A stretch of 40,068 bases of DNA from Paenibacillus taichungensis (GTDB lineage Bacteria > Bacillota > Bacilli > Paenibacillales > Paenibacillaceae): contig NZ_QEVW01000013.1 in the NCBI RefSeq assembly GCF_003287275.1, positions 1-40,068 of the forward strand, read 5' to 3'. Numbering within the stretch: position 1 is the stretch's first letter; each line of letters starts with the position of its first letter. Shown one piece after another: positions 23,525 to 31,225 of this stretch. The position numbers and the translations under genes were made by a program. The notes below the pieces were generated by a model, which worked only from the letters and a program-made list of their open reading frames with translations, did not search any database and was not told the DNA's origin.

Positions 23525-25957
23525 ATGACAAGATCGAAAACCTTATCGAAAGGCGGAAAGGTGCTTCGCAGAAGTGTAAAACAAATGCTGGCAGCAACAT
23601 TGCTTGCGGCGGGAATCTTCCCGGGCATGGCTCCAGGAGTGAGTCAGGCGGCTGAAGCACATGTGGATAATCCGTTTGTCGGATCTACAGCGTATTTAAA
23701 CCAGGATTATTCCGCTCTCGTGGATACGTCCATTGCTCTCACCAGTGATGCGTCGTTAAAAGCCAAGATGGAAACGGTTAAATCCTATCCAACGGCAGTC
23801 TGGATCGACCGTATCGCCGCCATTAATGGTGGAACAGACAATGCCGGACGCAAAAGTGTGGAGCAGCATCTGGATGCCGCCTTGGCACAAAAGAAAGCAG
23901 GAACCCCGATTACCGCTTCATTCGTTATCTATAACTTGCCTGGGCGGGATTGTCATGCGCTTGCATCCAATGGTGAACTTCCACTAACACAGGCGGCCCT
24001 GCAGACGTATAAAAATGATTATATCAATGTAATCGCCGATATTTTTGCAAAGCCGAAGTATCAGGACATTCGCATCATCGCTATCATTGAGCCGGACAGT
24101 CTGCCCAATCTGGTAACTAATCTCAGTACACCAGCTTGTGCCCAGGCGAGTTCAACAGGCATCTATGAAGCTGGTGTGAAATACGCCTTGGAAAAGCTGC
24201 ATGCCATTCCGAATGTGTACAACTACCTGGATATTGGTCACTCCGGCTGGCTTGGTTGGGATAACAACCGTACAGGTGCAATCTCGCTGTATACCAACGT
24301 TGTCCAAGGAACAACAGCAGGTCTGAACAGCGCCGATGGCTTCATTACGAACACGGCGAACAGCACACCGCTGAATGAACCGAATCTGCCTAATCCGGAT
24401 CTGAACATCGGTGGACAACCAATCAAGTCTTCCAAGTTTTATGAGTGGAATCCTTACTTCGACGAAACCGATTTCACTGCGGCACTGTATAGCGGATTTG
24501 TACAAGCTGGTTGGCCGGCCAGCACAGGCTTCCTTATTGATACCAGCCGCAATGGATGGGGCGGGGTGAACCGTCCATCGTCTGCCACAGGCAGTGATAT
24601 TAACACGTACGTGAATTCCGGGCGTGTGGACAAGCGCGATCACCGGGGGAACTGGTGTAATAACAGTGGAGCAGGCATAGGTGAAGCACCTAAAGCAGCA
24701 CCAGGACCAGCCCATCTGGATGCCTATGTATGGGTCAAGCCTCCAGGGGAGTCTGATGGCTCCAGCTCGGAAATTCCGAACAACGAAGGAAAAGGTTTCG
24801 ACCGGATGTGTGATCCAACGTTTACAACTCGTGATGGTGTATTGACGGGTGCACTGCCCAACGCACCAGTGTCAGGTCACTGGTTCCATGACCAATTCGT
24901 CATGTTGGTGCAAAACTCATTCCCTGTTCTTCCTGCCAGCAATGGTGGAGGGGGTGGAACGACAGCTCCAGCAGCTCCGGCAACACTATCTGCGACAGCA
25001 GGTAACGCACAGGTTTCCCTGAACTGGACAGCCTCCACAGGTGCGACCAGTTATAACGTGAAACGGGCGTTGAGTGCATCGGGTCCATTCACTACGGTTG
25101 CTGAGGGCGTGACCGGCACATCGTATGCCAACACAGGTCTGATCAATGGAACAACCTACTATTATGTAGTTAGTGCCGTGAATGCTGCGGGTGAAAGTGT
25201 GAATTCGGCAGTACAAAGTGCTGTGCCGGTTGCAGGCGTAACCGCTCCTGTCGCACCAACAGCGCTGGCAGCTACGGCAGGCAATGCTCAAATCAGCTTG
25301 TCCTGGACGGCTTCGCCAGGAGCGACAGGTTATAACGTGAAACGGGCGTTGAGTGCATCGGGTCCATTCACTACGGTTGCTGCGAGCGTAAGCGGCACAT
25401 CCTACACCAATACGGGCCTGACCAATGGAACGACCTATCATTATGTAGTTAGTGCTGTGAACGCTGCCGGGGAAAGTCTCAATTCTGCCGCAGCTTCTGC
25501 AACACCACAAAGTGTAGTTGTTCCGACCAGTGACCTGGTTCTGCAATATCGTGCGGGAGATACCAACGCGGCAGATAACCAAATCAAACCGTATTTCAAT
25601 ATCAAAAACGTAGGTAACACGGCTGTAAACCTGAGTGATCTGAAAATTCGTTATTACTTCTCCAAAGAAGGTACCGCAGCGATGGACTCTGCTATCGATT
25701 ACGCTCAAGTTGGCGGAGCCAACATCCAGCGCACATTCACCGATTCCTATGTGGAGCTGAGCTTCACTTCTGGAGCGGGTGCCATCCAGGCAGGCGGACA
25801 ATCCGGGGATATCCAGCTCCGCATGTACAAAACGGACTGGAGCAACTTTGATGAAACCAATGATTATTCCTACGATCCAACCAAAACATCCTATCAGGAC
25901 TGGAACAAGGTGACCCTCTACAAAGGCGGTACCCTTGTCTGGGGCATTGAGCCTTAA
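23525..25957 (+). CDS. Secreted glycoside hydrolase family 6 cellulase (cellobiohydrolase/endoglucanase) with two Fn3 domains and CBM3
   Basis: 810 residues. Signal peptide ~1-43 (LAATLLAAGIFPGMAPGVSQAA), then the GH6 domain to ~475. GH6 landmarks: FVIYNLPGRDCHA with D142, IIEPDSLPN with the general acid D191, and WVKPPGESDG at 403-412. Two Fn3 domains (~482-570 and ~574-660) lead to a C-terminal CBM3 (~669-810; VLQYRAGDTN, YSYDPTK, GGTLVWGIEP) that binds crystalline cellulose. GH6 enzymes cut beta-1,4-glucan with inversion, from chain ends or internally; which applies here depends on tunnel loops I cannot judge. It is transcribed alone behind a long leader with a cre-like palindrome. Confidence 0.95.
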   Translation: MTRSKTLSKGGKVLRRSVKQMLAATLLAAGIFPGMAPGVSQAAEAHVDNPFVGSTAYLNQDYSALVDTSIALTSDASLKAKMETVKSYPTAVWIDRIAAINGGTDNAGRKSVEQHLDAALAQKKAGTPITASFVIYNLPGRDCHALASNGELPLTQAALQTYKNDYINVIADIFAKPKYQDIRIIAIIEPDSLPNLVTNLSTPACAQASSTGIYEAGVKYALEKLHAIPNVYNYLDIGHSGWLGWDNNRTGAISLYTNVVQGTTAGLNSADGFITNTANSTPLNEPNLPNPDLNIGGQPIKSSKFYEWNPYFDETDFTAALYSGFVQAGWPASTGFLIDTSRNGWGGVNRPSSATGSDINTYVNSGRVDKRDHRGNWCNNSGAGIGEAPKAAPGPAHLDAYVWVKPPGESDGSSSEIPNNEGKGFDRMCDPTFTTRDGVLTGALPNAPVSGHWFHDQFVMLVQNSFPVLPASNGGGGGTTAPAAPATLSATAGNAQVSLNWTASTGATSYNVKRALSASGPFTTVAEGVTGTSYANTGLINGTTYYYVVSAVNAAGESVNSAVQSAVPVAGVTAPVAPTALAATAGNAQISLSWTASPGATGYNVKRALSASGPFTTVAASVSGTSYTNTGLTNGTTYHYVVSAVNAAGESLNSAAASATPQSVVVPTSDLVLQYRAGDTNAADNQIKPYFNIKNVGNTAVNLSDLKIRYYFSKEGTAAMDSAIDYAQVGGANIQRTFTDSYVELSFTSGAGAIQAGGQSGDIQLRMYKTDWSNFDETNDYSYDPTKTSYQDWNKVTLYKGGTLVWGIEP
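25050..25382 (+). repeat. 54-bp perfect direct repeat inside the two Fn3 domains
   Basis: 25050-25103 and 25329-25382 are identical over 54 bp, both encoding YNVKRALSASGPFTTVA within Fn3-1 and Fn3-2. The flanking Fn3 codons have diverged, so this patch points to recent gene conversion or duplication. Confidence 0.85.
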
Positions 25958-26068
25958 AAGGAATGTTATACAGTTGGTTCGGTTGTGAAAAAAAGAATTC
26001 GCTGATGGAAGCGTTTAAGAGCCGCTTGAAGATCGGAAATTAGGGATGTGTAAGCGGATGTATGAAAG

Positions 26069-26116
26069 AGGGCTGTCCTCTGATCATGGAAATGATCTGG
26101 AGACAGCCCTATTTTT
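26069..26116 (+). terminator. Terminator of the cellulase gene
   Basis: AGGGCTGTC (26069-26077) pairs with GACAGCCCT (26102-26110), with an inner GATCAT/ATGATC stem, followed by ATTTTT. Its 5' arm resembles the terminator at 6009. Confidence 0.9.
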
Positions 26117-26167
26117 CTTACGAACAGAGCAGACGCTATATAGGTGATTTGGTGCAGTTGGAAATTT

Positions 26168-26270
26168 TAACGAATCCTAGACACGTTATTCCGTAAATTT
26201 GGGTGGTTATAGCCCTGCTTAGCATCTTTTTGGCCCGAATAGGGTTACTGAGGTTCGTTAGGATTCGTTA
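26168..26270. repeat. Dispersed intergenic repeat, copy B (103-bp unit with 12-bp terminal inverted repeats)
   Basis: TAACGAATCCTA (26168-26179) and TAGGATTCGTTA (26259-26270) are perfect inverted repeats 79 bp apart. The left end continues GACACGTTATTCC, the same core as copy A at 6114. There is no obvious target duplication and no ORF. It lies 51 bp after a terminator. It could be a MITE-like or REP-like element. Confidence 0.7.
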
Positions 26271-26479
26271 GATAAGGCCTGCTTGAATCTTACTTCGGAC
26301 GAATTCGTTCGTCGGTTTGATTTCCTTAATGTCCTCTGAAGAACACTGAATATTGATCGTTTTGGACGGATATTTGCCTATGTCGCGGCAGGCAGGATGT
26401 CTATAATAGTACCCGACGGGCAGGATGAAGCTGCTCTGATGGAGAGGGAATGGAAGGGGGACTGAGTCAAGGAATTCAG

Positions 26480-26507
26480 TTGAGGCGGAGGATCTTTCTT
26501 TTATATT
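26480..26507 (+). promoter_or_regulatory. Promoter of the rhamnogalacturonan lyase gene
   Basis: TTGAGG (26480-26485), 16-bp spacer, TATATT (26502-26507), directly followed by a consensus cre site. A second TATAAT at 26402-26407 lacks a well-spaced -35. Confidence 0.5.
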
Positions 26508-26508
26508 T

Positions 26509-26523
26509 TTGTAAGCGCATTCA
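26509..26523 (+). promoter_or_regulatory. Consensus cre site (CcpA operator) at the PL11 promoter
   Basis: TTGTAAGCGCATTCA matches WTGNAANCGNWNNCW at every defined position. It begins 2 bp after the -10 box and therefore covers the expected transcription start, a classic position for catabolite repression. Confidence 0.7.
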
Positions 26524-26628
26524 GTAAAATTTGAAAGATATGAACGTCTGTATGGATTGACGGATAATGCATGATCCCAAGCACAGCCATAAGCATCACC
26601 CATTCTGTCTCAAGGAGAGTGAAGGTCG

Positions 26629-29046
26629 ATGAAATCCAAATTAACAGCGCCGATACATAAAGGATCGGTTTCAGGTATGCACTCCAATCGCAGGAAGGTG
26701 CGTATGCCACTTGCAGCCAAAATGCTATCTTCGGCACTAAGTGTTGCTTTGCTCGTTGCGGGAACAGCGGGTGCGAGCGGAGCAGCAGCTTCCAGTGAGA
26801 ACAGCGCGGCTGGGGCCAGCGTGCAGACACATAAGGGAGGTAGTTCTTTGAAAGACATTCAGCTTGAGTATCTTGATCGCGGTCTGGTTGCGGCGTCTAC
26901 TTCCGAGGGTGTTTTTCTCAGTTGGAGATTGCTTGGTGACGAGGCCACAGGGTATAGCGATAAAGGTCTGACGGGAACGGATTTCAACGTGTATCGTGAT
27001 GGCAAGAAGATTGCTACGGTCACCGACAGCACCAACTATGTTGATGCCTCAGGCAAATCGTCGTCCCGTTATGAAGTGGCAGCGGTAAGCAATAAGAGCA
27101 AGGAGAGCAAACGCAGTGCATCTGTCAAACCTTGGGCGAATGGCTACGTCGATATTCCTTTGCAAAAACCGGCCGATGGTGTGACGCCAGTAGGAGAAGC
27201 CTTCACTTATTCTGCGAATGACATGAGTGTGGGCGATGTGGACGGAGACGGTCAGTATGAGTTTTTTGTAAAATGGGACCCTTCTAACTCCAAGGATGTT
27301 TCTCAAAAAGGCTACACCGGTAAAACGTACGTGGATTGTTACACGCTGGACGGACAATTGTTGTACCGGATCGATCTCGGGGTTAACATCCGTTCGGGTG
27401 CTCACTATACACAAATGCTCGTTTATGATTTTGACGGGGATGGCAAAGCTGAGATCATGTTTAAGACCGCACCGGGAACCAAGATTATCAAATATAACAA
27501 AAAAGGAAAGGTCACTTCCGAGAAATACATCACCCTTCCGAAGCAGGATCGCAAGGCAGGATACTCCAACGAAGATGATTATCGTTTAAGTGCAGATGGC
27601 TACTATGATCATGTCGTGGATATGTTCAAAAACTGGCATAAACATGAAGAGGTCGTGAAGGGCAACTGGCCTGCTACGTTGGAGGAAGCTTTTGGGATTG
27701 AGAAAAAGTATAGTTATCCATTGTCTCAGCAGGATGCTGAGAGCTTGGCCGACTACTTCATCGATGTGTATGCACCAAGCCGCAGTGACAAGAATGAGCT
27801 GCGCAAGTTCGAAGGTTTTATCGTGGATGGACCTGAATATGTAACGGTGTTTGAAGGAGAGTCAGGCAAAGAGCTGGAGACCATTCCTTATGAGCCAGGA
27901 CGGCAGGATGATGGGCTGATGTGGGGCGATTACGCCATGGCGCGTATTGAACCGGCGAACCGGGTAGATCGTTTCCTGGCAGGTGTGGCATATCTGGATG
28001 GGAAGAAACCATCTGCGATCTTTGCACGCGGGTACTACACACGTTCCACCATGGTCGCCTATAACTGGGATGGCAAAAAGCTCAAGCGTGAATGGAAAGT
28101 GGACAGTGGCTGGACACCAATGAAAAACCCGTTCAATGACGGTCCGCATGGAGTGGATGGTACAGATCCGGTGTATGGCTCCATCACAACGCAAGGCGCA
28201 CATTATTTCAGTGTCGCTGATGTGGATGGAGACGGTAAACAGGAGATTGTGTACGGCTCGGCCACGATTGATCATGATGGCAGTGTGCTGTACAGCTCCA
28301 AGGACCTGATGCCTGCGGAGAGTGCTGCTCCGGGAACGATTGCACGTCTGGGCCATGGGGATGCGATTCATGTAGCGGATATCGATCCGGACCGTCCAGG
28401 GCTGGAAATTTTCATGGTGCATGAGGGTGGTCCTTGGGCGCCATACGGATATTCCCTACGGGATGCGAAGACTGGGGAAGTAATCTATGGCGGGTATACG
28501 GGCAAAGATACCGGACGTGGCATGATCGGTGATGTAGACCCGACCCGCCGCGGGTTAGAGACATGGGCTGTAGGCTTGTGGACAGCCAGCGGTGAGAAAG
28601 TAAGCGATAAGGCTCCCGGCACGAATATGAATATACGATGGGCCGCCGATATGACAACTCAGATCGTAGACGGTGCCATCGATGTCACACCTACGATCAA
28701 GGATTGGAATCGGGGCACGCTGCTGACCGCAACCGGAACGTTGACCAATAATTATACCAAGGGTACACCTTCTCTCGTAGCGGATATCTTCGGGGATTGG
28801 CGGGAAGAGATGCTGGTAAGAACCGAGGACAGCTCAGCGATCCGCATCTACCTGAGTACCGAGAAGACCGATCGCAAACTGTACACGCTTATGCATGACG
28901 CGATGTATCGTGTCGGCATTGCCGGGCAGAACAGTGGTTACAACCAGCCGTCCTACCCATCCTTCTACATGGCATCGGATATCGATTGGTCGAAGGTTAC
29001 GCTGCCCAAGTTCCACACGCCCAAGTCGGGTAAAGGTGGAAAGTGA
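26629..29046 (+). CDS. Secreted polysaccharide lyase family 11 rhamnogalacturonan lyase
   Basis: 805 residues. Signal sequence ~1-50 (hydrophobic MLSSALSVALLVAGTAGASG). The body matches YesW/YesX-type PL11 enzymes, an eight-bladed propeller with repeated calcium-binding D-x-D-x-D-G loops (VGDVDGDGQYEFFVKWDP; VYDFDGDGKAEIMFKTAPG; VADVDGDGKQEIVYGSATID) and the closing YNQPSYPSFYM motif. It cleaves the rhamnose-galacturonate backbone of pectin by beta-elimination outside the cell. No extra carbohydrate-binding module is visible. AAGGAG precedes the ATG. An AraC regulator and a GH4 glycosidase follow within 2.2 kb, suggesting a small pectin-use locus. Confidence 0.95.
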   Translation: MKSKLTAPIHKGSVSGMHSNRRKVRMPLAAKMLSSALSVALLVAGTAGASGAAASSENSAAGASVQTHKGGSSLKDIQLEYLDRGLVAASTSEGVFLSWRLLGDEATGYSDKGLTGTDFNVYRDGKKIATVTDSTNYVDASGKSSSRYEVAAVSNKSKESKRSASVKPWANGYVDIPLQKPADGVTPVGEAFTYSANDMSVGDVDGDGQYEFFVKWDPSNSKDVSQKGYTGKTYVDCYTLDGQLLYRIDLGVNIRSGAHYTQMLVYDFDGDGKAEIMFKTAPGTKIIKYNKKGKVTSEKYITLPKQDRKAGYSNEDDYRLSADGYYDHVVDMFKNWHKHEEVVKGNWPATLEEAFGIEKKYSYPLSQQDAESLADYFIDVYAPSRSDKNELRKFEGFIVDGPEYVTVFEGESGKELETIPYEPGRQDDGLMWGDYAMARIEPANRVDRFLAGVAYLDGKKPSAIFARGYYTRSTMVAYNWDGKKLKREWKVDSGWTPMKNPFNDGPHGVDGTDPVYGSITTQGAHYFSVADVDGDGKQEIVYGSATIDHDGSVLYSSKDLMPAESAAPGTIARLGHGDAIHVADIDPDRPGLEIFMVHEGGPWAPYGYSLRDAKTGEVIYGGYTGKDTGRGMIGDVDPTRRGLETWAVGLWTASGEKVSDKAPGTNMNIRWAADMTTQIVDGAIDVTPTIKDWNRGTLLTATGTLTNNYTKGTPSLVADIFGDWREEMLVRTEDSSAIRIYLSTEKTDRKLYTLMHDAMYRVGIAGQNSGYNQPSYPSFYMASDIDWSKVTLPKFHTPKSGKGGK

Positions 29047-29156
29047 GAGGTAATAGGCGATAAGTGATAAGGTGATTAGTGGCCCAAAACACAGATGAAA
29101 AAAGTCCTCTGAAAGCTGGGATTGAAGAAGGCAATACCCGTACGGTGATACAGCGG

Positions 29157-29213
29157 AACTCTGGAGTAACCTCGGTGCGTTTGGGCGTACGGGAGGTTAC
29201 CTGGAGTTTTTTT
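29157..29213 (+). terminator. Terminator of the PL11 lyase gene
   Basis: AACTC (29157-29161) and GTAACCTC (29166-29173) pair with GAGGTTAC (29193-29200) and GAGTT (29204-29208), followed by a run of seven T. Confidence 0.8.
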
Positions 29214-29248
29214 GATATGGTTAAAAACCAAAACAACTGACGGCATCA

Positions 29249-29851
29249 TCATTTCAAATGTTCTACAGATGCAAAATCTTGAATGGCATATTTCCCATTC
29301 TCATGAATCAATGTGGTGATGGAGCATTCGGAAATCAGCTGACTTTGCATGGCTATAAAATCAGGGTGCCAAACGTTAAGTTCATGCTCGGGGAAGGTGT
29401 TTACTAGAAAATCCGTAATTAACCCGCCATGAGTAACGATAACAATATGGCTATCTGGTGGCTCTACATTCGTTAATTCCGTTAGGAAAGAGGCCAAACG
29501 TTCGCCTGCCTGCTTTGATGAGTCGCCCACGGGTGGGAGGTAGTCTGGATCGGATGTGCATCGGTTCCACATCGCAATGAATTCTTCAAAAGTTTGTTCA
29601 GGCAGGTCACCCCAGTTGGCGCGTTCTCGCAGACGTTGGTCCTCAGTCACTGTAACGTTTGTATGGAGAGCAATATGCGCCGCAGTGTCGATTGCTCTTT
29701 GAAGTGGGCTGGCAATGATTGTGGTGACAGGTATGTTGGCTAAATGAAGTGCCGTCGACTTGGCTTGTACTACGCCTTCAGATGTGAGGGGAACATCACC
29801 GATGCGTTTTTCTTTTAATGCATGCCTCACCAGATAAAATGTAGTTCTCAT
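29249..29851 (-). CDS. Histidine phosphatase (phosphoglycerate mutase-like) family protein
   Basis: 200 residues. Catalytic RH motif near the N-terminus (YLVRHALKEKR; RHA instead of the usual RHG), IIASPLQRAIDTA with the second arginine, an acidic region (RERANWGD) and the second histidine in IVIVTHGGLITDF. It removes phosphate from an unidentified small substrate. The start at 29851 follows AGGAGG by 10 nt; the frame stays open for 41 more codons upstream, but this tail would overlap the divergent promoter region and has no site. Stand-alone gene, divergent from the AraC regulator. Confidence 0.9.
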   Translation of the reverse strand: MRTTFYLVRHALKEKRIGDVPLTSEGVVQAKSTALHLANIPVTTIIASPLQRAIDTAAHIALHTNVTVTEDQRLRERANWGDLPEQTFEEFIAMWNRCTSDPDYLPPVGDSSKQAGERLASFLTELTNVEPPDSHIVIVTHGGLITDFLVNTFPEHELNVWHPDFIAMQSQLISECSITTLIHENGKYAIQDFASVEHLK

Positions 29852-29896
29852 GGCCTCAAGACCTCCTGCTTGTAAATTGGATAAAATAAAATAGAA

Positions 29897-29925
29897 TTGA
29901 TTAGATTTATAACTAATTATATGAT
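29897..29925 (+). promoter_or_regulatory. Putative promoter of the second AraC regulator
   Basis: TTGATT (29897-29902), 17-bp spacer, TATGAT (29920-29925), within a very AT-rich divergent intergenic region. A TATAAT at 29935-29940 is an alternative -10 without a -35. Confidence 0.4.
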
Positions 29926-30034
29926 TGTCTAATTTATAATCGCAATGATTTTCTTTGGCAAGGGTGAAATACATCGCCGAAACTTGCTACAATGGAGAAA
30001 AGTGAGGATCGTTGCAGCAACGGAGGTGCAGGCA

Positions 30035-31045
30035 TTGGAAACCAAACATTGGACAGGCAGTCTGTTTCAGGAGAAACTTCGCACAGAGGATTATGGACCA
30101 CGTTTCTACGCGTATTATTACAAGCAATGGGACAACTACCAGATGTCCTATCACGATCATGATTCCACGGAGATCATGTATATTATTTCGGGAATGTGCC
30201 GGGTCGATGTACAGTTGCCGGATGGCAGCTCGGAACAGGCAGTATTGAAAAAAGGGCAGTTCATTCTGCTGGACGCGGGGGTTTCACACCGTCTGCTGGT
30301 GCAGGATGGCGTACCGTGCCGCATGCTGAATGTGGAATTTGGAGTTACCAGATCGGAGCCAGGGCATCCATCCATTCGCCAGCTCGCGCTGGAAGAAGAA
30401 GAAGTCCATGCATTTCTATCCCATGCCTCGCCTTATCTGGTTTTGCCTGACCCGGAGGAGGTGTACCACATTATGAAAAGCCTGGTGCTGGAGCTGGATC
30501 AGCGCGGACTGATCGAGCAGGGACGATCTTCTGCAACCATGCGGATCATTCCGCCGGAGGAACGCTCGCATCATCGCGAAGCCCGTGATCTGAAGTCACC
30601 TGAGCAAGGTACGCTGGTACGCACGTTGTTTATCCAACTGCTCGTTCGGGTCGCACGACTTCGCGGGGAAATCAACCGAAGTGCGCTGGAACAGACGGAG
30701 TTGTACGTAAAACGGACGATTGAATTCATGCATCACAATATGGATCGCAATATTCAAATGAAGGATATCGCAGCAGCGGTGAATCTGCATCCAGGCTATT
30801 TGCACCGTATTTTTCGCCAGCAGACGAAGCGCACGCCTACCGATTATCTCACGATGCTCCGAATGGAAAAAGCGAAGATGCTGCTGCAACAGACCAATAT
30901 TCCAATCTCCGAAATTTCCGATTACGTGGGCGTGGGGAGCAGACAATATTTTCATATGTTATTCAAGAAATATACAGGCCGAACTCCGGTTGAATTCCGT
31001 TCCACAATGGAGCGACATGTCAGTCATTATCCCACTGAAGAATAA
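30035..31045 (+). CDS. AraC family transcriptional regulator with cupin sensor
   Basis: 336 residues. N-terminal cupin-like domain (YQMSYHDHDSTEIMYIISG; LKKGQFILLDAGVSHRL), a central linker and a C-terminal double helix-turn-helix (IQMKDIAAAVNLHPGYLHRI; ISEISDYVGVGSRQYFHMLF, with TGRTPVEFR). The TTG at 30035 is chosen because GGAGG lies 8 nt upstream; a GTG at 30002 with a weaker TGGAG is possible. It lies between the pectin lyase and the GH4 glycosidase and probably controls one or both. Effector unknown. Confidence 0.9.
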   Translation: METKHWTGSLFQEKLRTEDYGPRFYAYYYKQWDNYQMSYHDHDSTEIMYIISGMCRVDVQLPDGSSEQAVLKKGQFILLDAGVSHRLLVQDGVPCRMLNVEFGVTRSEPGHPSIRQLALEEEEVHAFLSHASPYLVLPDPEEVYHIMKSLVLELDQRGLIEQGRSSATMRIIPPEERSHHREARDLKSPEQGTLVRTLFIQLLVRVARLRGEINRSALEQTELYVKRTIEFMHHNMDRNIQMKDIAAAVNLHPGYLHRIFRQQTKRTPTDYLTMLRMEKAKMLLQQTNIPISEISDYVGVGSRQYFHMLFKKYTGRTPVEFRSTMERHVSHYPTEE

Positions 31046-31129
31046 ATCGTGCAGTTTATCTGGAAAGTACGGAACGGTCGATGCAAAAGTGAGGATTTTT
31101 GACAACCTCGATGTGAAGAGGTCATGATT

Positions 31130-31163
31130 TTGATAACGCTTCCTTACAACCCGTTGCTACAAT
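31130..31163 (+). promoter_or_regulatory. Extended -10 and cre-like site of the GH4 gene
   Basis: TGCTACAAT (31155-31163) is an extended -10 without a clear -35. Just upstream, TTGATAACGCTTCCT (31130-31144) matches the cre consensus except for one base. A site over the -35 region would allow CcpA repression. Confidence 0.4.
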
Positions 31164-31225
31164 GATTTCATGTAGTGAGATCATTAACCGGGGCGAATAT
31201 ACTCGGATTACGGGAGGAACTGTGC

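Noticed and set aside
23406..23525. 39-codon frame ending TAATG at the cellulase start
   Set aside because: No ribosome binding site and no recognisable protein features; overlap with the ATG can arise by chance.
24986..25801. 271-codon minus-strand frame opposite the Fn3/CBM3 part of the cellulase
   Set aside because: Antisense shadow of repeated Fn3 codons; Arg/Cys/Ser-rich with no recognisable domain.
26005..26019. Cre-like ATGGAAGCGTTTAAG after the cellulase gene
   Set aside because: Lacks the conserved C and final W of the consensus and lies between a stop codon and a terminator, with no promoter nearby.
26047..26061. Cre-like GTGTAAGCGGATGTA before the cellulase terminator
   Set aside because: Two mismatches to the consensus and no promoter to regulate.
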